Shown here one piece after another: positions 25,116-32,963 of a DNA stretch of 50,028 nucleotides. The notes under the pieces are model-generated. The model saw only the letters and a program-made list of their open reading frames with translations. It made no database searches and was not told where the DNA came from. The stretch's first letter is position 1. Every line of letters starts with the position of its first letter. This stretch comes from DATGFB01 sp032160545 (GTDB lineage: Bacteria; Actinomycetota; Actinomycetes; Mycobacteriales; Jatrophihabitantaceae), in the NCBI GenBank assembly GCA_032160545.1, contig JAVHVN010000115.1, positions 1 to 50,028 on the forward strand, given 5' to 3'. A program made the translations under genes and the position numbers.

Positions 25116-26171
25116 TCAGGGGCGTGCTTCGTAGACGATGTTGAACGGCGTCTCGCTCGCCCGGCGGAATCGGGTGAAGCCGGCTCGCGTGACCACGTCG
25201 CCGATCGAGTGCTCGCCGGCCTGGGCGCCGAGCGAGTAGCCACCCGGCTGCGAGAGCGCGTTCGGCACGCAGAGGAACGTCGAGAAGTTGTAGTAGACGC
25301 GGCCCACCGGATTGAGGTTGTCGCTGACGTCGTCGCCCGCGAACGGCTCGACGATCAGCCAGCTGCCGTCGGGCGCCAGCGACTGCCGGATGTGCGTCGC
25401 CGCGCCCAGGGGATCGCCCATGTCGTGCAGGCAGTCGAACGTCGTGACCAGGTCGTACCCGGTGCCGGAGAACGACTGCGCGGAGGCGACGTCGAACGAG
25501 ATCCGGTCGGCGACCCCGGCGTCGGCGGCGCGCTTGCGCGCCAGCTCGATCGACCCGTCGTGGTAGTCGAAGCCGGCCAGCCGCGAGTTCGGGTAGTGCT
25601 CGGCGAGCAGGACCGTCGACGAGCCCAGGCCGCAGCCGACGTCGGCCACCTTCGCACCGGCCGCCAGCTTCTCCTCGACCCCGTCAAGCGCCGGGATCCA
25701 GCTCGACACGAGGTTCGCGTGATACCCCGGGCGGAAGAACTGCTCGCACCCGACGAACACCCCCTGGTCGTGCTCGTGCCAGCCGATGCCGGCTCCGGTG
25801 CGGAACGCCTCGGCCACCCGCTCCTCGGCCCGCAGCGAACCGAGCGCGAGCACGAACGCGCCGGGGGCGTAGACCGCGCCGTTGGGATCGGCCAGTACGA
25901 ACGCCTGCTCCTCGTTCAGCGAGTAGGTGTCGGTGTCCGCGTCGTAGTCGACGTAGCCACCCGCCGCCTGACCGCGCAGCCACTCGGCGATGTAGCGGGG
26001 GTCGCAGTCGGTGCGGCGAGCCAGTTCGTCGGATGTGCCCGGGTTGCCCACCATTGCGCGGTAGAGCCCGAGCCGGTGGCCGACGACGACGTTGCCTGCC
26101 GCGATCGTCGCACCGAGGTCGCCGACGAAGCGCCCCAGGAATTCCGTCAACTTGCCTTCGTCCACTGCCAT
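25116..26171 (-). CDS. SAM-dependent methyltransferase with N-terminal winged-helix-like domain
   Basis: A 351-residue class I methyltransferase. The N-terminal about 100 residues form a helical/winged-helix dimerisation domain (GLYRAMVGN, TSDELARRTDCDPRYIAEWL). The SAM motif is VADVGCGLGSSTVLLAEHYPN, with GFDYHDGSIELARKRA and TFDCLHDMGDP further on. The layout resembles mycobacterial Rv2258c-type methyltransferases, which act on small molecules. GAGGGGA lies seven bases before ATG 26171. It is 65 bases upstream of the hydrolase pair, probably in the same transcription unit, so it may tailor the same glycosylated metabolite. Confidence 0.85.
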   Translation of the reverse strand: MAVDEGKLTEFLGRFVGDLGATIAAGNVVVGHRLGLYRAMVGNPGTSDELARRTDCDPRYIAEWLRGQAAGGYVDYDADTDTYSLNEEQAFVLADPNGAVYAPGAFVLALGSLRAEERVAEAFRTGAGIGWHEHDQGVFVGCEQFFRPGYHANLVSSWIPALDGVEEKLAAGAKVADVGCGLGSSTVLLAEHYPNSRLAGFDYHDGSIELARKRAADAGVADRISFDVASAQSFSGTGYDLVTTFDCLHDMGDPLGAATHIRQSLAPDGSWLIVEPFAGDDVSDNLNPVGRVYYNFSTFLCVPNALSQPGGYSLGAQAGEHSIGDVVTRAGFTRFRRASETPFNIVYEARP

Positions 26172-26199
26172 TGCCAGTCCCCTCGAATCGAAATCCGCA

Positions 26200-26266
26200 A
26201 CCACCAGCTGTGGTGCGTATCCGGTCTACGAGGCTCGGCGACGCGTCGGTATAGGGGGAATCCCTA
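26200..26266. promoter_or_regulatory. Two inverted repeats upstream of the methyltransferase
   Basis: ACCAC/GTGGT arms (26200-26204 and 26210-26214) lie about 30 bp before the methyltransferase start. TAGGG/CCCTA arms (26252-26256 and 26262-26266) straddle the LAL regulator stop codon. Either could be an operator for the methyltransferase operon; the second could instead be a weak hairpin. No function is proven. Confidence 0.35.
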
Positions 26267-28564
26267 GAGGGGCGGCTGCAGCCCGTGCGCACTCGCCCAC
26301 GCGGCCACGCCGGCTCGGCTCGGCGCGTGCAGCCGATCCATGATGTTGTGCAGGTGCAGCTCGGCGGTCTTCTCGCTGATGCCGAGAGCTCGACCGATCT
26401 GCCGGTTGGTGATGCCGGCGGCGACGAGCGCGGCCACCTCGAGCTGACGGGGAGTCAGCTCGGCGGCAGGTACCCCGCCGTCCGGTGCGCCCGCGCCCGC
26501 GACTCGGGCCGCGAGAGCGACCGCCGCGGTGGCCGGCATGGTCCGCCCCGCGTGCAGTTCGTGGTCGGCGGCCACCGCGCCGAGCGTGCGCGCGACCGCA
26601 TTGCCGAGCCGGCTGATGCGAACCTGCTCGGCCTCGGTCGGACGGGCCGCGACCATCTCGCGTTGCGCACCGGCGGCCCCCAGGAGGCGGCCCGCCGTCG
26701 CGACGGAGCCGCGGACGAGCGCCACCTCGGCGAGCACCTCCAGGCACTGTGCGATACCGCGCCGATCGCCCACCACATCGTGCAGGACGAGTGCCTCACC
26801 GAGCAGCCGCGCCGGCTCGTCCGTCGTCGCGCGGGACAGCAGGACCGACGCCAGCGCGCAGGCCGACACCGCTACGGCCCACTCGTACTCGAGCGAGCGA
26901 AACGTCGCGAGCGCCTCGCGCAGCAGCGCCTCGGCTTCGACCTGGTCACCGAGCTCGCTGGCGAGCACCCCGAGGTCGTGGGCCGACCAGGCGGTCCCGC
27001 GTGCGTTGCCGGCGCGCCGGTAGATCGCGCGAGCGCGCCGGTACCCGTCCGCGGCGTCCTCGCGCAGACCGCGCTCGCGGGCCACGTGGCCGCGGAACGC
27101 GACGGCGAGCGCGAGCCGACGCTCGTCCTGGCGGCTCTCGCTCAGCTCGGCCGCCTGCCGAAGGTGCTCGTCGGCCGCGTCGAGGTCACCGAGCCCGAAG
27201 GCCACCACGCCCGCCGCGATCCATGCCGCGGCGCGCGCCGGCGGCGACGACTCGGCATCGGCGGCGGCCTGCGCCACGACCTCGATCAGACTCGCCGCGT
27301 CCGCGAGCAGGCCGCGGGTGTACCAGTACCAGCCGAGCCCGGTCGCGAGCCACAAGGTGTCGTCGACGTGCCGCCCGGCCCGGCTGTCGGCGAACGCCGA
27401 CACCAGATCGGCGCGGACGAACGCGAGCAGCGGCCAGGTTGCGGTCTCGTCGTTCGTCCCGACCGTCGCCTCCCACTGGCAGGCGGACACCGCGAAGTAC
27501 CTGGCATGCCGCGCCGCGGTCTCGGCGAGCTCGTCGTGCAGCCCCAGCTGCTCGGCCGCGAACTCGCGCAGGCTGACCAGCATGCCGAACCTGGCCGCAC
27601 CGTCCTCGCCGGCGACGCGACGGATCAGGCTCTTGTCGAGCAGCGACTCGACCACGTCCGCGACCGAACCGACAGCCGGGTCCCCGCACACCGCCTCGGC
27701 GGCCTCGATCGTCCAGTCACCTACGAACACCGACAGCCGCCGGAAGACGATGCGCTCGGGCTCGGGCAGCAGGTCGTGACTCCACGCGATCGCGGCACGC
27801 AGGTCTCGCTGGCGGCCCGGGGCATCTCGCGATCCACCGGTCAGCACGGCCATCCGGTGCTCCAGCCGGAAGGCGAGCTCGCCCGGGGTGAAGACCCGCA
27901 GCCGTGCGGCGGCGAGTTCGATCGCGAGCGGCAACCCGTCGAGTCGGATGCACACGTCGGCGAGCGAGCGGGCGGTGCGCGTGGTCAGCGTGACGTGGTC
28001 GGGCGCGCGGGCGAGCAACAGGGTGACCGCGGGATTGTCCGCCAGCCGCACGAGGTCCTCGACATCGAGATCCGACGGCATGGGCAGCGGCGGCAGGGCG
28101 AACTCGCGCTCGGCGGCCAGCTGCAGGCGTTGTCTGCTCGTCGCAAGGATGCGCAACCGCGAACTCGACGCGAGGAGATTGCCGATGTCAGCAGCTGCCG
28201 CCAGCAGGTGCTCGCAGTTGTCGAGGACGAGCAGCACGTCCTGATCGGCGACAGCCGCCGCGATCCGCGTCAGCGCCGATTCGTCGGCGGAGCGCTCGAC
28301 GCCCATCGCCCGGGAGACTTCGGCGAGCACCACTCGCCCGTCGCGGACCGGCGCGAGATCGACCCAGACGGTGTGGCCGGAGAACCGGTTGCCCACCTGC
28401 GCGGCGGCGGCCAGGGCGAGCCGGGTCTTGCCCACTCCCGGGGGACCGGTGACCGTGACGAGGCGCGCGCCGCTCGCCGTCACCGCGTCGACGAGCGTCG
28501 CGAGTTCGTTCGCGCGACCGACCAGTGGCGTGGGGGGAGCCGGCGGAGCAATCGCCGTGAGCAC
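26264..28564 (-). CDS. Large LuxR-family (LAL-like) ATPase regulator
   Basis: A 766-residue STAND-type regulator. A nucleotide-binding domain opens the protein: Walker A GPPGVGKT (40-47), Walker B VLLVLDNCEH, the GxP motif in GLPLAIELAAARL, and a winged-helix segment FRRLSVFVGDWTIEAAEAV. A long Ala-rich TPR-like helical region (about 350-680) follows. A C-terminal LuxR HTH (about 700-760; LTPRQLEVAALVAAGITNRQIG, ISEKTAELHLHNIMDRL) binds DNA. The GTG at 28564 is the start. It is upstream of and codirectional with the methyltransferase/hydrolase/fusion genes, so control of that set is likely. The inducer is unknown. Confidence 0.88.
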   Translation of the reverse strand: MLTAIAPPAPPTPLVGRANELATLVDAVTASGARLVTVTGPPGVGKTRLALAAAAQVGNRFSGHTVWVDLAPVRDGRVVLAEVSRAMGVERSADESALTRIAAAVADQDVLLVLDNCEHLLAAAADIGNLLASSSRLRILATSRQRLQLAAEREFALPPLPMPSDLDVEDLVRLADNPAVTLLLARAPDHVTLTTRTARSLADVCIRLDGLPLAIELAAARLRVFTPGELAFRLEHRMAVLTGGSRDAPGRQRDLRAAIAWSHDLLPEPERIVFRRLSVFVGDWTIEAAEAVCGDPAVGSVADVVESLLDKSLIRRVAGEDGAARFGMLVSLREFAAEQLGLHDELAETAARHARYFAVSACQWEATVGTNDETATWPLLAFVRADLVSAFADSRAGRHVDDTLWLATGLGWYWYTRGLLADAASLIEVVAQAAADAESSPPARAAAWIAAGVVAFGLGDLDAADEHLRQAAELSESRQDERRLALAVAFRGHVARERGLREDAADGYRRARAIYRRAGNARGTAWSAHDLGVLASELGDQVEAEALLREALATFRSLEYEWAVAVSACALASVLLSRATTDEPARLLGEALVLHDVVGDRRGIAQCLEVLAEVALVRGSVATAGRLLGAAGAQREMVAARPTEAEQVRISRLGNAVARTLGAVAADHELHAGRTMPATAAVALAARVAGAGAPDGGVPAAELTPRQLEVAALVAAGITNRQIGRALGISEKTAELHLHNIMDRLHAPSRAGVAAWASAHGLQPPL

Positions 28565-28595
28565 GCACAGATCCTAGAAGCTCACTCGCCTCGGC

Positions 28596-28630
28596 GACCA
28601 GACCAGACCAGACCAGTCTTAGACTAGTCT
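28596..28630. promoter_or_regulatory. VapB-type operator with pentanucleotide repeat
   Basis: Four tandem GACCA units (28596-28615) run into AGACCAGTCT (28610-28619, near-palindrome) and AGACTAGTCT (28621-28630, perfect palindrome). Their centres are 11 bp apart, so both face the same side of the helix. The antitoxin ATG is only seven bases downstream, so the transcript may be nearly leaderless. Toxin-antitoxin operons are typically autorepressed through such paired sites. Confidence 0.6.
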
Positions 28631-28637
28631 GATATCT

Positions 28638-28874
28638 ATGACGACGGTTGGCGCATATGAGGCGAAGACGCACCTGTCCCGGTTGCTGGAACAGGTCGAA
28701 GCCGGTGAGACGGTCATCATCACGAGACATGGTCGTGAGGTGGCCAAGCTCGTCCCCGCCGACCCGACCTCGGCGGATCCCGCAGCTGTCATCGATGCGC
28801 TCCGCACGGGGCGCCGGAGCGTTGGTCGGGGGCGTACGTCGATCAGGAAGATGATCGACGAAGGGCGCCGCTGA
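28638..28874 (+). CDS. Phd/YefM-like (VapB) antitoxin
   Basis: A 78-residue antitoxin. The N-terminal DNA-binding fold is typical of the Phd/YefM superfamily: VGAYEAKTHLSRLLEQVEAGETVIITRHGREVAKLVP. The C-terminal basic tail (RTGRRSVGRGRTSIRKMIDEGRR) would wrap the toxin. Its TGA shares a base with the toxin ATG (TGATG), the usual coupling. It should neutralise the PIN toxin and repress the operon through the palindromes just upstream. Confidence 0.9.
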   Translation: MTTVGAYEAKTHLSRLLEQVEAGETVIITRHGREVAKLVPADPTSADPAAVIDALRTGRRSVGRGRTSIRKMIDEGRR

Positions 28875-29281
28875 TGCCCCTGGTCATCGACGCGTCAGTG
28901 ACGATGTGCTGGTTCTTCGACGACCAGGCGTCACCCGCGGCTGACCGGGTTCTCGACCTGCTGCGTACCGACCACGCCGTCGTCCCGTCGCTGTGGAACT
29001 TGGAGGTCGCCAACGTGCTACTCGTCGCCGAACGTCGTCGTCGCGCCACCGAAGCCCAGGTCGCCCGGTTCGCCGATCTGCTCACACAGCTGCCGATACA
29101 CGTGGACAGCTCTCCGTTGCGGCTCGGCGCGCATGTCGACGTCGGCCGGCGACACGGTCTCAGCGCCTACGACGCCGCCTACCTCGCTCTCGCCGAACGC
29201 CTCGGGCTCCCGGTCGCGACCCTCCACGACAAGCTGGCCGTCGCCTGCCGCTCGGCGGGCGTGCCGCTCCTCATCGAGTGA
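28874..29281 (+). CDS. VapC-family PIN-domain ribonuclease toxin
   Basis: A 135-residue PIN domain with the full acidic set: D6 (LVIDAS), E44 (NLEVANVLL), D100 (SAYDAAYLALA) and D119 (TLHDKLA). VapC toxins are Mg-dependent RNases that cut tRNA or rRNA; the target cannot be predicted. It follows the antitoxin with a one-base overlap and is convergent with the MFS gene, with 26 bases between stops. All catalytic residues are intact, so the toxin is probably active. Confidence 0.92.
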   Translation: MPLVIDASVTMCWFFDDQASPAADRVLDLLRTDHAVVPSLWNLEVANVLLVAERRRRATEAQVARFADLLTQLPIHVDSSPLRLGAHVDVGRRHGLSAYDAAYLALAERLGLPVATLHDKLAVACRSAGVPLLIE

Positions 29282-29307
29282 ACGTCGGGTCGGCGGAACG
29301 GTGCTGA

Positions 29308-30600
29308 TCAGGCGGCGGGCACCTCGGCGGCGGCTCGGTCGGCTCCGGTTCGGACGGCCTCGCGTGCGGCACGCGCGCTGACCGCTAGGCCGATCAGCAC
29401 GGCGACCGCGCAGGCACACGCGCCGAGCACCAGGCCGGCCCGTCCCCCGAAGTTCTCCGCGACCCAGCCCGCGATCGGGCCGCCGATCGGCGTCGAGCCG
29501 AGGAAGGCGACCGCCCACAGGGCCATCACCCGTCCGCGCATGCCCGGTGCGGCCGTGAGCTGCAACGTGGTGTTGCTCTTGGCGAGGAAGCCGACGCTCG
29601 CCGCACCGACCAGCAGCAGCGCGATCAACTCGAGCCAGAGGGTCGGCGCGACCGCCGACAGGCCGATGGCGACCGCGAACCCGGCCGCCGACAGGGTCAG
29701 TGCCCGAACCCCGGTGCGACCGCGCGCGGCGACGAAGAGGCCGCCGATCACGGCGCCGACTCCCATCGCGGCCGTCATGAAGCCGTAGGCCTGCGAGCCG
29801 CCGTGGAAGGTCTGCGAGGCGACGACGGGCAACACGACCTGGAACTCGTAGGCCAAGCAGCCGACCACGGCCATCATCAGCAACGGTCCCGCGAGTTCGG
29901 GCGTGCGGCGGACGTAGCCGAGGCCCTCACGCACCTGCCGCTTGGCGTGCGGTGCGGGTGTCGAGGTTTGCAGCTGACCGACGTCCAGGGTGATCAACGA
30001 CGCCACGACCGCGACGAAGCTCGCCGCGTTCACGAGGAAGCAGATCCCCGTGCCCCCGACGGCGATGATCACGCCCGCGACGGCAGGGCCGATGGCCCGG
30101 GCCGCGTTGACGAGCACCGAGTTGAGACTGACCGCGTTGCGCAGGTCGGCGGGGCCCACCATTTCGAGAACGAACGCCTGGCGGGCCGGATTCTCGAAGG
30201 TGTTGTTCAGCCCGAGCAGCACAGCCAGCGCGTACACCTCCCAGAGCTGCACCACATGCGTGACGGTGAGCAGCCCGAGGATCAGCGCCAGCAGGCCCAT
30301 GCTCGACTGCAGCGCGATCATCAGCCGCCGCTTGTCGACCCGGTCGGCGACAAGCCCGCCGTACGGCCCCAACACGAGAACGGGCAGCGTCTGCAAGGCG
30401 ACCACGAGGCCGAGCGCAGTGCCGGAGTGCGTCAGCTGCAGCACCAGCCACGACTGCGCGACGGTCTGCATCCAGGTGCCGACCAGGGAGATCGCCTGCC
30501 CGCTGAAGTACCGGCGGTAATTGCGGTTGCCCAGTGACGAGAAGGTCTGCCGGCCGAGGCTTGCGAGGGCCTCGCCGCGGGTGAGGTCGGTCACCGTCAT
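29308..30600 (-). CDS. MFS transporter (drug/siderophore-exporter type)
   Basis: A 430-residue 12-helix major facilitator protein. NRNYRRYFSGQAISLVGTWMQ at the N-terminus and GLVADRVDKRRLM in the 2-3 loop are typical of the EntS/DUF894-like exporter group. The second half carries GRTGVRALTLSA and LFVAARGR loops. ATG 30600 overlaps the MarR stop (ATGA), so exporter and regulator are translated together. This MarR-MFS arrangement usually serves efflux induced by a small aromatic or antibiotic ligand; the substrate is unknown. Confidence 0.88.
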   Translation of the reverse strand: MTVTDLTRGEALASLGRQTFSSLGNRNYRRYFSGQAISLVGTWMQTVAQSWLVLQLTHSGTALGLVVALQTLPVLVLGPYGGLVADRVDKRRLMIALQSSMGLLALILGLLTVTHVVQLWEVYALAVLLGLNNTFENPARQAFVLEMVGPADLRNAVSLNSVLVNAARAIGPAVAGVIIAVGGTGICFLVNAASFVAVVASLITLDVGQLQTSTPAPHAKRQVREGLGYVRRTPELAGPLLMMAVVGCLAYEFQVVLPVVASQTFHGGSQAYGFMTAAMGVGAVIGGLFVAARGRTGVRALTLSAAGFAVAIGLSAVAPTLWLELIALLLVGAASVGFLAKSNTTLQLTAAPGMRGRVMALWAVAFLGSTPIGGPIAGWVAENFGGRAGLVLGACACAVAVLIGLAVSARAAREAVRTGADRAAAEVPAA

Positions 30601-31049
30601 CGCGCGACCCTGGCCGCAGGGCGGCGATTGTGCGCCGCGAGGGTCTCGAGAGCGGGTAGGGCGCCGACCAGTGCCTGCACCTCGGCTGCGGACAGGTCGG
30701 CGAGCCATTCGGTCAGCAGCCGGGTGCGCTGCTTGCGCAGCCGGGCGTGCACGCGGGCCCCTTCGGGGGTGATCTCGACGATCACCGCACGACGGTCCGT
30801 GGGCGCCGGAACGCGGACCACCAGCCCGGATGCTTCCAGGCGGCCGACGACTCGGGACAGCATCGTGGGGTTGTTCCCCTCGAGGTCGGCGAGCGCGCTC
30901 ATCGCGAGTGACTTGGCCCGGGCAACCGCACCCAGCACGGACAGCTCGGTGCGCGTCATCCCCGCGCCGCCGGACTGCCGCTCGAGCGTGCGTGATATGC
31001 GGCCGATTGCGGTCCGCAGCCGGTTGACGTCGTCGTCGGGAATCGTCAC
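30597..31049 (-). CDS. MarR-family transcriptional regulator
   Basis: A 150-residue winged-helix regulator: MTRTELSVLGAVARAKSLAMSALADLEGNNPTMLSRVVGRLEASGLVVR is the HTH, and APTDRRAVIVEITPEGARV the wing. GTG 31049 has GGAG six bases upstream. Longer in-frame starts would run through the operator at 31061-31082, so I reject them. It heads the MarR-MFS operon and should repress it by binding the overlapping inverted repeat. Confidence 0.87.
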   Translation of the reverse strand: MTIPDDDVNRLRTAIGRISRTLERQSGGAGMTRTELSVLGAVARAKSLAMSALADLEGNNPTMLSRVVGRLEASGLVVRVPAPTDRRAVIVEITPEGARVHARLRKQRTRLLTEWLADLSAAEVQALVGALPALETLAAHNRRPAARVAR

Positions 31050-31060
31050 AACATGCTCCA

Positions 31061-31082
31061 ATACTTGCCTGCCAGCAAGCAT
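31061..31082. promoter_or_regulatory. MarR operator: ATACTTGC/GCAAGCAT inverted repeat
   Basis: ATACTTGC (31061-31068) and GCAAGCAT (31075-31082) form a dyad with seven of eight arm positions paired and a six-base spacer. It lies directly upstream of the marR ribosome site (CTCC on the plus strand at 31056-31059). Size and symmetry are typical of MarR sites. Confidence 0.7.
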
Positions 31083-31282
31083 ATACCTGGCTGAGCCGGA
31101 GCGGTCGTGAGCCTGGTCACGAGCGTGCGTCCGGCTGGCAGCGCCCTCGGTCATGGCTCCCCCCTCTCCGGACAGCTGAGGCTCATGGGGTGCCGCGTCC
31201 ACCCTCAGCTGCATTGCAGGTAGCCACCAGGGCGTGGTCCGATCCGCTCGACTACCGTCGACAGCGAAGCACCGGAACGGAG

Positions 31283-32071
31283 ATGACCTACCTCATGCGC
31301 GATTTCCTGCTCGTCCTCGCGGTGTTCGTCGCGTGCGTCGTCGAATCCGTCGAGGCGCTGACGATCGTCCTGGCCGTCGGCGTCACCCGCGGCTGGCACG
31401 CGACGATGCGCGGCGTGGCCGCCGGCCTGGCGACCCTCGCCGTCATCGTCGCCGCGCTCGGGCCGGCGCTCACCGTCATCCCGATCAACGCGTTGCGCCT
31501 CGTCGTCGGTGGCTTGCTCCTGATCTTCGGGCTGGGCTGGCTACGTAAGGCCATCCTTCGGGGCGCCGGGTTCAAGGCCCTGCACGATGAGGACGCGATC
31601 TTCCAGCGCCAGCGCGAGGCGGCCGAGCACGCGGAGCACACCGGGCTGTTCGGTGACTCCTACTCGTTCACGCTCGCCTTCAAGGGCGTGCTCCTCGAGG
31701 GCCTCGAGGTGGCTTTCATAGTGCTGACGTTCGGCGCCAACCAGAGCAACATCCCCCTTGCTGCCGTGGGCGCCGTCGCCGCCGTCCTCCTCGTCACGGG
31801 GGTCGGCATCGCGATCCGCGCGCCGCTGGCCCGCGTTCCGGAGAACAGCCTCAAGTTCGTCGTCGGCGTGCTGCTCACCTCGTTCGGCATCTTCTGGGGT
31901 GTCGAGGGTGCCGGCGGCTCCTGGCCCGGGTCGGACGCCGCGTTGATCGGCATCATCGCGTTCGTCCTCGGTGGAGCGCTCGCCGCCGTCGCCGGGCTGC
32001 GCAGGCTCCATGACGAACGCAGCGCCCGCGCACGAGTCGACGCACCGCCCGTGGCGACGGTGCAGTCATGA
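31283..32071 (+). CDS. COG4280-like integral membrane protein with repeated ExxE motifs
   Basis: A 262-residue protein with about seven hydrophobic helices. The two halves each carry an acidic helix motif: E21-S-V-E24 (CVVESVEALTIVLAVG) and E139-G-L-E142 (KGVLLEGLEVAFIVLTFG). These resemble the REGLE motif of FTR1 iron permeases and the acidic motifs of TerC/GDT1-type cation transporters, suggesting an internal repeat and metal or proton transport. A charged loop (LHDEDAIFQRQREAAEHAEH) separates them. GGAACGGAG abuts ATG 31283. It is coupled (ATGA) to a small membrane protein. The transported ion is unknown. Confidence 0.72.
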   Translation: MTYLMRDFLLVLAVFVACVVESVEALTIVLAVGVTRGWHATMRGVAAGLATLAVIVAALGPALTVIPINALRLVVGGLLLIFGLGWLRKAILRGAGFKALHDEDAIFQRQREAAEHAEHTGLFGDSYSFTLAFKGVLLEGLEVAFIVLTFGANQSNIPLAAVGAVAAVLLVTGVGIAIRAPLARVPENSLKFVVGVLLTSFGIFWGVEGAGGSWPGSDAALIGIIAFVLGGALAAVAGLRRLHDERSARARVDAPPVATVQS

Positions 32072-32289
32072 ACCGCGCCGTGCGCGGCGTGCGCGCATTC
32101 GGCCTGTTCTGGTGGGACTTCATCGTCGGCGACGACTGGCGCATCGCCGCGGGAGTCATCGTCGCCCTCGGGCTCACCGCGGCGCTGGCCAGGACCAGCG
32201 TGCCGACCTGGTGGCTGATGCCGGTCGCGGTCGCGTTGTTGCTGGGGACGTCGCTGTGGCGGTCGGTCCGGTCGTCCGACAACTCGTGA
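32068..32289 (+). CDS. Small two-helix membrane protein
   Basis: A 73-residue protein with two hydrophobic helices (IAAGVIVALGLTAALA and WWLMPVAVALLLGTSLW) and an aromatic amphipathic N-terminus (FGLFWWDFIVGDDW). Its ATG overlaps the upstream stop, so it is probably a partner or stabiliser of the COG4280-like protein. No known family is recognised. Confidence 0.7.
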   Translation: MNRAVRGVRAFGLFWWDFIVGDDWRIAAGVIVALGLTAALARTSVPTWWLMPVAVALLLGTSLWRSVRSSDNS

Positions 32290-32299
32290 CCCACCCGGT

Positions 32300-32328
32300 G
32301 CGGCAGCCGATCCGTCTGATGCTGCCGC
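32300..32328 (+). terminator. Hairpin after the COG4280/small-protein pair
   Basis: GCGGCAG (32300-32306) pairs with CTGCCGC (32322-32328) across 15 bases, 11 bases after the stop. There is no U-tract, as is common in high-GC actinobacteria. Candidate only. Confidence 0.4.
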
Positions 32329-32368
32329 GCAGGTAGGCAGCCCGTCGCCCGCTTCCCATACTTGGGTG

Positions 32369-32917
32369 ATGGGTGCGGCGACATCCGTCCCCGACGCGGC
32401 TGCCGGTAGCCCGGGCTCGTCCCGCAGCACGTACCGGCAGTGGATCGCGCTGCTGCTCGTCTTCGTCGCCGTGATCGCGACCGATCAGGCGACGAAGTGG
32501 TTCGCGTGGCGGCACCTGGACGCTGCAATGGTCAACGACGGCGGTCAGTTCTGGCTCGGCCACACGGTGCGATCGTGGTTCGCCGACCCCACGCGCGGCG
32601 CGGTCGCGAACGTTCTCGGAACGCTGCTGATCGTCGCCGGCGTCGCGTGGCTGATGCGCTGCCGACGAGCGATGCCCGTGCTGGTCGGGGCAGGTCTGGT
32701 GGCGGCGGGGTGGACGAGCAACCTGCTCGACCGCTTCGGCCTGCACAGGTGGACCGCGCCGGGTGGCGGCCGGGGCGTCGTCGACTTCATCCCGACTGGC
32801 GGTGTGAGCAGGTCCAACATCGCCGACCTGTGGATCGCGCTCGGCGTCGCGGTGCTGCTCGGTGTCGCGATCAGCTCAGCGCGACGGCGCCGGCATCGCG
32901 CGCACGGGCAGCGCTGA
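32369..32917 (+). CDS. LspA-like (signal peptidase II family) membrane protein
   Basis: A 182-residue four-helix membrane protein. ATDQATKW is the first LspA box; AGWTSNLLDRFGLHRW holds the first catalytic Asp (NLLDR), and GVVDFIP...NIADLWI the second (NIAD). Signal peptidase II cleaves prolipoproteins. Two departures are seen: the usual NxGAAF box is replaced by VNDGGQF, and ten or so extra residues lie between DRF and VVDF. It may therefore be a paralogue with another role rather than the housekeeping enzyme. GTG 32366 is an equally possible start. Confidence 0.72.
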   Translation: MGAATSVPDAAAGSPGSSRSTYRQWIALLLVFVAVIATDQATKWFAWRHLDAAMVNDGGQFWLGHTVRSWFADPTRGAVANVLGTLLIVAGVAWLMRCRRAMPVLVGAGLVAAGWTSNLLDRFGLHRWTAPGGGRGVVDFIPTGGVSRSNIADLWIALGVAVLLGVAISSARRRRHRAHGQR

Positions 32918-32963
32918 ACGGTGGGTCAACGACAGCAGCCAGTAGCCGCCAACCGCATTCGCG

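Noticed and set aside
26285..28627. Very long open frame on the plus strand opposite the LAL regulator
   Set aside because: Its translation is Arg/Gln/His-rich low complexity with no motif, while the minus strand encodes a recognisable STAND-LuxR protein. Such antisense frames are expected at this GC content.
30597..31214. Longer MarR reading frame
   Set aside because: It would place the clear operator inside the coding region; the GTG at 31049 has a proper ribosome site.
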